Shown: positions 53,440 through 61,894 of the stretch, one piece after another
Layout of the letters: each line of letters begins with the position of its first letter
Numbering within the stretch: the stretch's first letter is position 1
NCBI RefSeq assembly: GCF_014145675.1
Contig: NZ_JACGZW010000008.1
Location: 466,231-530,230, forward strand
Source of the DNA: Amycolatopsis dendrobii
GTDB taxonomy: Bacteria > Actinomycetota > Actinomycetes > Mycobacteriales > Pseudonocardiaceae
DNA: 64,000 bases
Direction of reading: 5' to 3'
Notes under the pieces: generated by a model
Seen by the model: only the letters and a program-made list of their open reading frames with translations
Database searches by the model: none
What the model was told of the DNA's origin: nothing
Translations under genes and position numbers: made by a program

Positions 53440-54115
53440 ATGCGGGAGCTGGTGTACGTCTCGGAGGCCACACTGAGCCGGTTCCCTCTCCCGCAAGGCC
53501 TCCGGCGGCGGGTGACGGGGTTCGGCGGGAAGATCCCGGGCGTCGAGAGCCGCGCGGACCTTTCCGCCGCAACCGGTCACCTCGGCCTCGACCGGGCGCT
53601 GCGGGACTTCGAGGCCTCCGGCCGCCATGCGCGGTACTACAGCGAGGACGGGCTGGCTCCCGGGCAATGGGTGCGATTCGAGGCGCGGCTGAACTACCGC
53701 GTCGTGCCTGGCGGAAGCCACGGCGAACAGTCCGCCGCGCTGGTCTTGCGGGAGCCCGCGAACGCCGACGCGCCCCGGCTGCTCCTGCACAGCTCGCCAG
53801 AACACCTGGTCGGCGCGCGCAAGGCCGCGGCCGCCGGAACGATCGGGCTGCCGATCTCCCCCAGCGCGGGACAGCGGATTTCCTCGACCAGCTGACCGGG
53901 AAGTCCTTCTCGCAGGCGCTGTGCTTCCTGCTCGGCGACCTGGACACCGCCCGGACTGGCCGGGCTGGGTGGCGGGCTACGCGCGCCTGACCGCCGATCT
54001 GACCGTCACGAACACCCCGGCCCATTTCACCCGGGAGGAACGCACCCCGCCGACCCGGGTGGTGCTCGCCAGCCCGCTGGATGTCGAGTACACGAGCGCG
54101 CCGGAGCCGGACTGA
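53440..54115 (+). pseudogene. Frameshifted gene of unknown function
   Basis: An intact start (ATG 53440, MRELVYVSEATLSRFPLPQ) reads for about 140 residues. Coding character then moves to a second frame near 53870 (DFLDQLTGKSFSQALCFLLGDLD) and to a third near 53945 (RPDWPGWVAGYARLTADLTVTN), ending at 54115. Joined, the parts make a plausible protein of about 225 residues with continuous codon bias. Two small indels have broken the gene, unless they are sequencing errors. The family looks like an uncharacterised actinomycete cytosolic protein; no function is known to me. Confidence 0.75.
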
Positions 54116-54122
54116 CGCCGGG

Positions 54123-56624
54123 CTACTCGCGCGTCCCGATCGCGTCCGCCGGCCGCGCGCGCAGGGCGAACTTCGCGGGCACGAGCACCGAAGCGGCTCC
54201 GACCAGCGCGGTCGCGGCGACGATCCCGAGGTACAGCAGCGGCGGGATGCTCGGGACCGGCGATCCGGTGAGGCCGAGACTGACCGTGGCCAGCGGGATC
54301 AGCGGCACCGCCGAACCCGCCGCCACCGCGATCAGCACCACCGTCAGCGCCTCGATCCGCAGCACCTTCAGCACCTGGTCCCGCGTCATCCCGACCAGGC
54401 GCAGCAGCGCGAACTCGCGGGTCCGGGCCAGCGTGGTCATCACCAGCGTGTTCGCCACCGCCAGCGCGATGTAGGCGAACACCAGCACCAGCGGCAACGC
54501 GCTGCTCAGCGCCGAAGCGGTCGCCGCGTTGCGTTGTTCATCGGACAGGCCTGCCTTGGCGGACACGGTCAATCCCGGATATTTCGCGGACAGGCTCGCC
54601 AGATCCGTCCCCGGGCGGGCCCGCACCAGGATCTGCTGGTCCAGCTGCCGGGAGCTGTGCGCGAACACGTCCTCGTGCGCCAGGGTGACGTCGCCGAATC
54701 CGCTGCCCCGCTGGTAGACGGCGACGACGGCCGGGGCCGCCGCGAAGCCGTCCGGGAGGTTCAGCTTGATCCGGTCGCCGACTTTGACGCCGAGAGTGCT
54801 CGCCGCGCTGGCGCTCAAGGCGACCTTTCCCGGGGCGAGATCGGCGAGATTTCCTGACGAGACAGCAAGATCCATCGTCTTGGCCGCGTTGTCGACGGTG
54901 ATGCCCTGGGCGGGGAAGTCGAAGATCTCCGGTGAATCGAGCACCTTCGTCGAGGCGAACACCGGCACCCGCGTGACGCCGGTCGCGGCCTCCGCACCGG
55001 GCAGTGCGGCGGCGTCCCGGACCGCATCGTCCGGGAGCCCGCCCGCCGCGCCGGTGAGCGTGTACTGCGCGATGATTCCCTCGTCGGCCTGGTCGGCGGC
55101 CGCGGCGGCGAGGGTCGTGGGGATGAACAGCTGCACGCAGGCGAACCCGATCGCCAGCACCAGCGGTCCGATCCCCGCGGCCAACCGGTGCGCGTTCGCA
55201 CGCGTGTTGGCGGCGGCGAGGCAGCCGTATTCCTTGAACCGCCGGGTGATCGGCTTCGCCAGCAGCCGTGTCGCGAACGCCGCTATCGGCGGAGCCAGCA
55301 GCAGGACCGCGACGATCATCACCAGCCCGCCGCTGCCCGCGCCCGCCACGGCGAAAACACCGGAGAAGAACACCGGGAGCAGCGACGCGGCGAAGCCGAG
55401 AAGCAGCAACAGCACCCCGAGCGTCCGCCGTCCGCCGCTGATCCCCGGCTGTTCGACGGCGGCGTCGCTCAACGCCTCGACCGGTCGCACGGACGAGGCT
55501 TTCCATGCCACGGCGAAGGTCGCGATCTGCGCCGTCGCCACCCCGGCGAGCACGGCGACCAGCATCGGCAGAATTCCTACGGAGAAAGAGAAATCCTCCG
55601 GTACGACGCCGATCAGGACTAGCGCGCCACGCAACAGCTGCGCGGCGAGAATGCCGGGCAGACACCCGATCGCCGACGCCACGACCGACAGCACCAGCGC
55701 TTCCGCGGCGAGCATTTTCCAGATCTGGCGCGGGGTCGCCGCGATCGCACGCAGCACAGCCAGTTCGCGGCGGCGCTGGTGGACGCTCAGCGCGAGAGTG
55801 CTTGCCACGACGAGGATCGCGATCAGCAGCACGGTGCCGCCGAGCGAACCCGCGATCTCCCGCAGCGTGCTGCTCGCTGAGGCGACGTCGGGGTTTTCGA
55901 TGCGGCTCCGGTCGTCTCCGGTGGTCACCTCCGCTTCGGAGCCCAGCGCGGCGGTCAGCCGGTCGGCAAGGTCGCCGGGATCGACGCCCGGCCGGGGAAA
56001 CACGCCGACGGCGTCCACCCGGTCTCCGCGCCCGGCGAGGCTTTCCGCTTCCGCGTCGGCGAAAAACGCGACAGGAGCGCGGAGGTCTCCGTCCGCCTCG
56101 GACAGTTTCGCCACGCCCACGACCCGGTATTCGGCGGCGGCTTCGGTCGTCTGGATCCGGACCGCGGCCCCGGCTTCCCAGCCCGGCCCGGCGTCCAGCA
56201 CCACCTCGCCCGGCCGCTGCGGTTCGCGGCCCGCGACGAGATCGAACGGACCCAGCCGGGCACTCGACCACGGATGCCCGGCCGCAGCCATATCGCCCAG
56301 CACCGCGGGGAAACTCACGTCCGGCACCACCGACCCGACGCCGTCGGTCCCGGCGATCTTCCGCACCGTCTCGCGGCTCAGCGGCGCCGGTTCCTTGAGC
56401 GGCTTGGACTTCGTCTTGCCGTTTTCCCGCACCTCGAACGATTTCGCGCCGCCGGCGACCACCGGGACCCCGGCGTACCGCTGCGGCGCCACCCCGGTTT
56501 CCGCGCCGGACTGCAGGAGAATGCCGAACGCGGTGACCAGCGTGGCCGCGCCGAGCAGAGCGACGAACGCGCCGGCGAAACCGGAAGCGCGCCCGCGCAG
56601 CGTTTTGACCGCCAGTTCGAACAT
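54123..56624 (-). CDS. ABC transporter permease, FtsX/MacB type
   Basis: An 833-residue permease. The layout is a first membrane helix (about 15-38), a large outside domain, three helices ending near 380, a central block of helices (about 400-500) including a second outside domain, and three final helices. The two FtsX domains contain STLALSVHQRRRELAVLRAI and ANTLVMTTLARTREFALLRL. Such proteins act as mechanotransmission exporters or lipoprotein/antibiotic-resistance pumps. Three bases separate it from the ATPase gene upstream. Confidence 0.92.
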   Translation of the reverse strand: MFELAVKTLRGRASGFAGAFVALLGAATLVTAFGILLQSGAETGVAPQRYAGVPVVAGGAKSFEVRENGKTKSKPLKEPAPLSRETVRKIAGTDGVGSVVPDVSFPAVLGDMAAAGHPWSSARLGPFDLVAGREPQRPGEVVLDAGPGWEAGAAVRIQTTEAAAEYRVVGVAKLSEADGDLRAPVAFFADAEAESLAGRGDRVDAVGVFPRPGVDPGDLADRLTAALGSEAEVTTGDDRSRIENPDVASASSTLREIAGSLGGTVLLIAILVVASTLALSVHQRRRELAVLRAIAATPRQIWKMLAAEALVLSVVASAIGCLPGILAAQLLRGALVLIGVVPEDFSFSVGILPMLVAVLAGVATAQIATFAVAWKASSVRPVEALSDAAVEQPGISGGRRTLGVLLLLLGFAASLLPVFFSGVFAVAGAGSGGLVMIVAVLLLAPPIAAFATRLLAKPITRRFKEYGCLAAANTRANAHRLAAGIGPLVLAIGFACVQLFIPTTLAAAAADQADEGIIAQYTLTGAAGGLPDDAVRDAAALPGAEAATGVTRVPVFASTKVLDSPEIFDFPAQGITVDNAAKTMDLAVSSGNLADLAPGKVALSASAASTLGVKVGDRIKLNLPDGFAAAPAVVAVYQRGSGFGDVTLAHEDVFAHSSRQLDQQILVRARPGTDLASLSAKYPGLTVSAKAGLSDEQRNAATASALSSALPLVLVFAYIALAVANTLVMTTLARTREFALLRLVGMTRDQVLKVLRIEALTVVLIAVAAGSAVPLIPLATVSLGLTGSPVPSIPPLLYLGIVAATALVGAASVLVPAKFALRARPADAIGTRE

Positions 56625-56627
56625 CGC

Positions 56628-57407
56628 TCACCACTCCCCGAGCGTCGTCATCCGCTCGGCCACGCGATCCGGGGCAGGCTCGGACATCTCGTCCGCGAGC
56701 ACGCCGTCAGCAAGGAAAACCACCCGGTGCGCGTACGAGGCGGCCACCGGATCGTGCGTCACCATCACCACCGTCTGACCGGTCTCGTCCACGAGCTGCC
56801 GCAGCAGTTCGAGCACCTGGCGGCCGGTCCGGGTGTCGAGCGCGCCGGTCGGCTCGTCGGCGAACACCACCTCGGGCCGCGGCGCGAGCGCGCGGGCGAT
56901 CGCCACCCGCTGCTGCTGGCCGCCGGACAGCTGGGCCGGGCGCCGGTCCAGCCGCCCGGTCAGCCCGACGCGCCGCACGACCTCGTCCAGCCAGGACTGG
57001 CCGGGAGCCAGCCCGGCCATCCGCATCGGAAGCGAGATGTTGTCCGCGACGGTCAGCGAGGCCAGCAGGTTGTAGGACTGGAAGACGAACCCGACCCGCT
57101 CGCGGCGGAGCACGGTCAGCCCGGTCTCGTCCAGGCCGGCCAGGTCCGTGCCGCCGAGCAGCACCGTGCCGCCGGTCGGCCGGTCGAGCCCGGCGGCGCA
57201 GTGCAGGAAGGTGCTCTTGCCCGCGCCGGACGGGCCCATCACCGCGGTGAACGACCCTCGGCCGAACCGGACGGTCAGGTCGCGCAGCGCGGTCACCTCG
57301 CCCGCGCCGGACCCGTAGGTCTTGCGCACCGACCGCAGCGACACCACGTCGTCCGGCGGCGTTCCGGTCTCGACCGGTGCCGGGCGTTGCCGTTTCTCGC
57401 GTGCCAC
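56628..57407 (-). CDS. ABC transporter ATP-binding protein, MacB/LolD type
   Basis: A 259-residue ATPase with Walker A GPSGAGKST (58-66), Q-loop VFQSYNLL (108-115), signature LSGGQQQRVAIARAL (160-174), Walker B VVFADEPTGALD (180-191) and the H-loop His in VTHDP. The TGALD turn is typical of the MacB/LolD subfamily that partners FtsX-type permeases. It starts with GTG 57407. It is divergent from the NarL-type kinase, suggesting a sensor-pump module. Confidence 0.95.
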   Translation of the reverse strand: MAREKRQRPAPVETGTPPDDVVSLRSVRKTYGSGAGEVTALRDLTVRFGRGSFTAVMGPSGAGKSTFLHCAAGLDRPTGGTVLLGGTDLAGLDETGLTVLRRERVGFVFQSYNLLASLTVADNISLPMRMAGLAPGQSWLDEVVRRVGLTGRLDRRPAQLSGGQQQRVAIARALAPRPEVVFADEPTGALDTRTGRQVLELLRQLVDETGQTVVMVTHDPVAASYAHRVVFLADGVLADEMSEPAPDRVAERMTTLGEW

Positions 57408-57492
57408 TTCGTCCTCCGGGTGCGGTGATCGTGCTTTTCCCGGACGCTACGGATCCGGGAACCCGCCGGACAGCACGTATCCTGCAGATCCC

Positions 57493-57512
57493 AGGTGCAG
57501 AAAACTGCACCT
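57493..57512. promoter_or_regulatory. Perfect palindrome between the ABC and two-component operons
   Basis: AGGTGCAG-AAAA-CTGCACCT is a perfect 8-base inverted repeat with an AAAA centre. It lies in the 128-base gap between the divergent ATPase (57407) and kinase (57536) genes, 23 bases before the kinase start. It is the likely binding site of the LuxR-type response regulator and could control both sides. Confidence 0.6.
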
Positions 57513-57535
57513 GCGAATCTTCCGAGGGGGGTCGG

Positions 57536-58777
57536 ATGGAGCCGGCGCGCGCGAACCGGTTCAGCGTCCGCGGCCACCTCGCCGGGTTCGGCGTTTCCTT
57601 CCGGTACCTCGCGGTCGGCGCCGCGGTCGGACTCGGCGGCCTGCTGCTCTTCTGGCTGACCGCGGGCAGTCTCCTGCTGAGCGTCCTCGGCATCGGGTTG
57701 CCGCTGCTGGTCCTGCTCGTCCCGCTGCTGCGCCGGTTCGCCAGCGCGCAGCGGAAACGGGTCGGACGGCTGCTCGGCACGCCGGTCGAGGAGAAGTACG
57801 CGGCGCCCGGTTCGCCGCTCGGAGTGCTCAAAGACCGTGCGGTCTGGAAGGACCTGGCATTCCTCACGGTCAACACGGTGGCCGGCGCGCCGCTGTGTTT
57901 CGTCGGCCTGAGCCTGTTGTCCGGCATGCTCTGCTGGGGCACCGCGCCGATCTGGTGGACCTTCCTGCCGCCCGCGGCACATCTCACCTTCCAGCCGGTC
58001 ACCAGCTGGGCCCAGGCGTTCGGCGCGACCGGCATCGGACTGGGGTACGCGACCGGGCTGGTCCTCCTCGTGCCGCTGCTGGCGCGCGGGCACGCGATGC
58101 TCGCCCGGGCGTTGCTGCGCCCGCCGCGCGGCAGCAGGCAGACCCGCCGGATCGAAGAGCTGACCGTCAGCCGGGCCGAGGCTCTCGAAGCGCACGGCGC
58201 CGAACTGCGCCGGATCGAACGGGACCTGCACGACGGCACCCAGGCCGGGCTCGTCGCGATCTCGCTCCGGCTCGGGCTGATCAAGCACGCACTGCGGAAT
58301 CAGCCGGACAACGCGCTCAGCCTCGTCGACGACGCCCAAGAGCTGACCGAGCATTCGCTGGCGGCGCTGCGCACGATCGTCCGCGGGATCTATCCCCCGC
58401 TGCTGACCGACCGCGGTCTGGCCGGTGCGGTGCAAGCGCTCGCGTCGAGCAGCGCTGTCCCCGTCGAGGTCGAGGTCTCGGGCGAGGGGCAGGCTCCGGC
58501 CGCGGTGGAGGCGGCGGCCTACTTCGTGGTCGCCGAGGCGCTGACGAACATCGCCAAGCACAGCGGGGCCGACCGGGCGTGGATTACGCTCGCGCTCGAC
58601 CGGGAAAGGATCGGGATCACGGTGCGGGACAACGGGAAGGGCGGCGCGGCCGAGAACTTCGGCACCGGGCTGGCCGGGATCCGGCGACGGGTCGCGGCGT
58701 TCGACGGCGACTTCGCGCTGGACAGCCCCGAAGGCGGCCCGACGGTGCTGCGAGCGGGGCTGCCGTGCGCGTCGTGA
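57536..58777 (+). CDS. Sensor histidine kinase, NarL-type, membrane bound
   Basis: A 413-residue kinase. The N-terminal half has about five membrane helices in a DUF4118-free Streptomyces-type sensor unit (WLTAGSLLLSVLGIGLPLL, and TAPIWWTFLPPAAHLTF). The phosphoacceptor motif is RRIERDLHDGTQAGLVAI with His232. The HATPase domain contains FVVAEALTNIAKHSGADRA and GTGLAGIRRRVAAF. ATG 57536 is preceded by GAGGGGGG. It overlaps the response regulator by 13 bases. Related kinases sense cell-envelope antibiotics; that role here is inference. Confidence 0.93.
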   Translation: MEPARANRFSVRGHLAGFGVSFRYLAVGAAVGLGGLLLFWLTAGSLLLSVLGIGLPLLVLLVPLLRRFASAQRKRVGRLLGTPVEEKYAAPGSPLGVLKDRAVWKDLAFLTVNTVAGAPLCFVGLSLLSGMLCWGTAPIWWTFLPPAAHLTFQPVTSWAQAFGATGIGLGYATGLVLLVPLLARGHAMLARALLRPPRGSRQTRRIEELTVSRAEALEAHGAELRRIERDLHDGTQAGLVAISLRLGLIKHALRNQPDNALSLVDDAQELTEHSLAALRTIVRGIYPPLLTDRGLAGAVQALASSSAVPVEVEVSGEGQAPAAVEAAAYFVVAEALTNIAKHSGADRAWITLALDRERIGITVRDNGKGGAAENFGTGLAGIRRRVAAFDGDFALDSPEGGPTVLRAGLPCAS

Positions 58778-59409
58778 TCGCCGACGACAACGCCTTCATC
58801 CGAGAAGGCCTGTCGTTGATGCTCTCCACGGTCGGCCACGAGGTGTGCGCCGTGCTGGAACGCGGGCCGGACGTGCTGCCCGCCCTGCTGGAGCACCGGC
58901 CCGACATCGCCGTGCTGGACGTCCGGCTGCCGCCCGGCTTCACCGACGAGGGGCTCCGCGCGGCCGCGGCGGCCCGGGAGGAAATCCCCGGCCTGCCGGT
59001 GCTGATGCTGTCGCAGTACGTCGAGCACGCCTACGCCGCCGAACTGCTCGCCAACGGCGCTTCCGGGGTCGGGTACCTGCTGAAGGACCGGGTCGGGCGG
59101 ATCGAGGAATTCCGCGAGGCGATGGACCGGGTCGCCGCGGGCGGCACCGCAATGGACCCCGAGGTCATCTCGCAGCTGATGGCGCGCCGGCTCGCCGCGA
59201 ACGCGCTCGACGTGCTCAGCCCCCGCGAACGCGAGGTGCTCGCGCTGATGGCCGAGGGCTACGGCAACGGCGCGATCGCCGGGAAGCTGTTCATCGCGGA
59301 AACGTCGGTGAACAAGCACGTGGGCAACATCTTCGCCCGGCTCGGGCTCGCCGCGGGCACCGGCGACCACCGGCGCGTGCGGGCCGTACTCGCCTACCTC
59401 AACGCCTAG
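58765..59409 (+). CDS. Response regulator, NarL/FixJ family
   Basis: A 214-residue regulator with ADDNAFIREGL (6-16), phosphoacceptor Asp52 in AVLDVRLPPGFTDEGL and Lys in YLLKDRVGR. The LuxR-type helix-turn-helix is LSPREREVLALMAEGYGN, then AETSVNKHVGNIFARLGL. It is the partner of the preceding kinase. The likely target is the divergent ABC exporter, through the palindrome at 57493-57512. Confidence 0.94.
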   Translation: MRVVIADDNAFIREGLSLMLSTVGHEVCAVLERGPDVLPALLEHRPDIAVLDVRLPPGFTDEGLRAAAAAREEIPGLPVLMLSQYVEHAYAAELLANGASGVGYLLKDRVGRIEEFREAMDRVAAGGTAMDPEVISQLMARRLAANALDVLSPREREVLALMAEGYGNGAIAGKLFIAETSVNKHVGNIFARLGLAAGTGDHRRVRAVLAYLNA

Positions 59410-59604
59410 CCGGCGGCGCCCGGCCGGAAAACCGGTGGAACCGCGCCCGCGTCCGCGGCTACTGTCGCCCGGCCGTTGTCAGCCAGGCAAGGACGTGCCG
59501 TTGTACATCGCGTGAGGCATCCCAAGCTCTGATCTCGTCGCGCGCCGCGCTTGAGCGTCGCGCTTCTTCGTGCTGCGGAATTCTCACTGGATCGGTGTAC
59601 TCCT

Positions 59605-60153
59605 GTGCTCTATCACTGGACAGTCCTGCCCACTTGCCTGCCGCTCGTCCGGCGGCGCTGCCATGCGTGCCCGTCCGGGCGTTTCCGGGCGGACGGCAAG
59701 TTCCGGGTCAACGCCAACCACAAGCTCATCGACGCCTGGCTCCTCGTGCTCTGCACGGGCTGCGGGCAAACGGCGAAACTCACCGTGTTCGAACGGGCGA
59801 GGGTGCGCTCGGTCAGCCCCGTTCTGCTGGACCGCTTGCACCACAACGATCCCGGCCTCGCAGCGGAATTGCTCCAGGACCCCGTCCTGCGCCGGCGCAA
59901 CCGCGTCGCGCTCGACTGGGACGGCGCCTGGCGGCTCGACACCGGTGGTCCGGACCACTTGGACCAGGACTCGATCGACGTCTCGGTCGGCTTCGCGGCC
60001 CGGATCCCGGTCCGCCCGGTGCGGCTGATCGCCGAGGGCTGCGGCCTCTCGCGGGCTGAGGTCGAGCGGCTGCTCGCCGAGGGGAAGGTCGTGTCGGGGG
60101 TCCGGCTCAGCGGCAAGCTCTCCGGCGACTTCGCCTTCACGCTCAAGCACTGA
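59605..60153 (+). CDS. DUF1062 family protein
   Basis: A protein of about 182 residues. CHACPSGRF with CTGCGQTAKL forms two CxxC pairs likely to bind zinc. KFRVNANHKLIDAWLLVLC between them is the DUF1062 hallmark. The C-terminal third has S4-like features (LSRAEVERLLAEGKVVSGVRL), suggesting RNA contact (inference). The start is uncertain: GTG 59605 puts the conserved LYHWTVLPT at the N terminus, but no ribosome site is visible. A hairpin follows the stop. Confidence 0.82.
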   Translation: MLYHWTVLPTCLPLVRRRCHACPSGRFRADGKFRVNANHKLIDAWLLVLCTGCGQTAKLTVFERARVRSVSPVLLDRLHHNDPGLAAELLQDPVLRRRNRVALDWDGAWRLDTGGPDHLDQDSIDVSVGFAARIPVRPVRLIAEGCGLSRAEVERLLAEGKVVSGVRLSGKLSGDFAFTLKH

Positions 60154-60158
60154 GCCGA

Positions 60159-60203
60159 GTCCGTGCGGGGAACTCTGCGTCCCTCGGGGCTCCCCGCACG
60201 GAC
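60159..60203 (+). terminator. Hairpin after the DUF1062 gene
   Basis: A 13-base perfect stem GTCCGTGCGGGGA (60159-60171) pairs with 60191-60203 around a 19-base loop that can itself pair partly. It lies five bases after the stop. No T-tract follows. It isolates the downstream ESX-linked cluster. Confidence 0.82.
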
Positions 60204-60559
60204 AGCTGTCTGTCCACAACGGACCGCGCAAGTCCACTCCCGACTTCCGCTCGCATGAGCGCGAACCGCGAATCCGGGCACCAGCGGTGCCTGAACGGGC
60301 AGTCGTGCGTAACCGGGTCCGGCGGAAAGCGTTGCCGCTGCCCAGCGCCCCCCAGGTGGAGGAGCCCCTTGCCCCGCCGTCCGCGCACTGGTGTTCAGAA
60401 GGGAACAACGCGGCGACAACCCGTAGACCGGCGCTTACCGTAAGTCCGCAGTCTCCCCCGTGCTCTGTCGTATCGGCCGAACGAAGGGCATCCGCGGCGA
60501 CCTCGGCGGTCTGGCATGCCAGTCCGTCATATCCGGAGAACCTGACCAGAGGAGAAAGC
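60204..60559 (+). promoter_or_regulatory. Control region upstream of the WXG100 genes
   Basis: These 356 bases contain no gene. GGAAC (60401-60405), 15 bases, CGTA (60421-60424) resembles an ECF-type promoter. CTTAC-C-GTAAG (60434-60444) is a perfect inverted repeat just beyond, where a transcription start would fall. The leader to ATG 60560 would be about 120 bases. An ECF factor such as those at 48-51 kb could read it, which is speculation. Confidence 0.4.
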
Positions 60560-60898
60560 ATGGCTTCGCAGGACGGCGCCCGCGTCGATACCAACGTCAT
60601 GCGCAAGGGCGCGCAGACGATCAGCGACACCGGGCAGAACATCACCGGGGTGAACCAGAAGGTCGACGGCACCATGCAGACGCTGTTCGGCACCTGGCGG
60701 TCGGACTCGGCGAACGTGTTCAACCAGGCCATGGGCCAGTTCGACCAGACGGTCCGCAAGATCGTGCAGAAGCTGGACGAGCTCGCGCAGAACGTGCAGA
60801 CCTCGGCGAGCGAGTACGACAGCCGGGACTCGGACAACACCTCCACCGCCAACAACGCCGCCGCGGTCATCGGCGGCGGCGGTCTGCAGGGCTTCTGA
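60560..60898 (+). CDS. WXG100 family protein with WRS in place of WxG
   Basis: A 112-residue EsxA/B-like helical hairpin. The turn reads LFGTWRSDSANVFNQAM (about residues 42-58), so the usual Trp-x-Gly is Trp-Arg-Ser. The C-terminal helix has LDELAQNVQTSASEYDSRD, which includes a YxxxD export-type signal (YDSRD). Such proteins are secreted as dimers by ESX/type VII systems. AGAGGAG precedes ATG 60560. The partner is probably the next gene. Confidence 0.9.
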   Translation: MASQDGARVDTNVMRKGAQTISDTGQNITGVNQKVDGTMQTLFGTWRSDSANVFNQAMGQFDQTVRKIVQKLDELAQNVQTSASEYDSRDSDNTSTANNAAAVIGGGGLQGF

Positions 60899-60928
60899 TC
60901 CCCTTCCTCCCCACGAAAGGACATTCCC

Positions 60929-61228
60929 ATGGCTTTGGGCCAGTTCCAGATCAGCTTCGCCACCATGCAGGACACCGTCGGGCAGGCGAAGCAGCAGTCC
61001 AACCAGATCACCGAGCTGCTGGACCAGATGAAGGCCGTCATCGAGGGCCAGCGCGAAAACTGGACCGGCGTCGCGGCGGACATGTTCCACGAGACCTACA
61101 ACTACTGCCACCAGGCGGCGCTCACCCTGCCGCAGGCGCTCGACGCCGCCGCGCAGACCCTCGGCCAGATCAACGAGGGCACCTCGAACACCGAGGGCAA
61201 CAACGCCAAGCGGTTCGCCGCGAACTGA
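60929..61228 (+). CDS. WXG100 family protein
   Basis: A 99-residue EsxA/B-like protein with the standard turn ENWTGVAADMF (W-T-G at about residues 45-47) between two amphipathic helices. No clear YxxxD tail is present, as expected for the non-signal partner. It lies 30 bases after the first WXG100 gene, with an AAAGGA ribosome site, and probably forms a heterodimer with it. Confidence 0.93.
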   Translation: MALGQFQISFATMQDTVGQAKQQSNQITELLDQMKAVIEGQRENWTGVAADMFHETYNYCHQAALTLPQALDAAAQTLGQINEGTSNTEGNNAKRFAAN

Positions 61229-61273
61229 CGCCGTTGCCTTGCCGCAACTGAGCAGAAAGGAGGGTGAACGGCC

Positions 61274-61828
61274 ATGGTCGCGCCAGGTGACACGAATTAC
61301 GGGATGAACAACGATTCGTCGAACAACCATCAGAAGACCTCGGACGACGGCAAGTTCCACAGTCCGGGCGACCAGACGCCGCCGGACGTGAAGAACGAGT
61401 GGATCCCGCCGGGCGACGTCGGCAAGCCGCCGCCGGTGCCGGGCGGTTCCGAGCATCCGGGCAAGGGCGTCACCGCGGTCAACACCGAGGCGATGCGCAC
61501 GTTCGCGAAGAACATGCAGGCGCTCGCGGACGGGCCGCTGAAGGATCTGCCGGCGAAGCTCGACGGCATCCAGCTCAAGCCCGGCGTGTTCCTGACGGCG
61601 CAGAGCAAGATCTTCACGCCGATCCAGGGCACGAACGCGCTGCGGGACACCACCCGCACCGCGATCCACGACCTCTGCAAGGCGCTCGACGAGGTGGCGG
61701 ACGCGGTGAACAAGGCCTCGAAGGCGTACGACAACGCCGACGAGGTCAACAAGATGTCCGCCGACGACTACAACCAGTACTTCAACACCGTCAGCGGGCA
61801 CATCACCGGCGCCGGTCAGAAAACCTGA
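61274..61828 (+). CDS. ESX-linked protein of unknown function
   Basis: A 184-residue protein. The first 65 residues are polar and disordered (many N, S, D, P, G). The remainder is a helical domain resembling ESX substrates without a WxG (TEAMRTFAKNMQALADGPLK and HDLCKALDEVADAVNKASKAY). It could be an ESX substrate or a partner of the next protein. ATG 61274 follows AAAGGAGGG. No family name can be given. Confidence 0.75.
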   Translation: MVAPGDTNYGMNNDSSNNHQKTSDDGKFHSPGDQTPPDVKNEWIPPGDVGKPPPVPGGSEHPGKGVTAVNTEAMRTFAKNMQALADGPLKDLPAKLDGIQLKPGVFLTAQSKIFTPIQGTNALRDTTRTAIHDLCKALDEVADAVNKASKAYDNADEVNKMSADDYNQYFNTVSGHITGAGQKT

Positions 61829-61894
61829 CCGGACGGGCGGCGGTCTTTCCGGGTTCTGTCCCGGGTCTCTCAGGTTCGAAGCGATCGAGGGAAG

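Noticed and set aside
53900..54115. A separate small gene from ATG 53921
   Set aside because: Its first residues are out of character, while the later part continues the frameshifted protein. It is better explained as the third segment of the broken gene.
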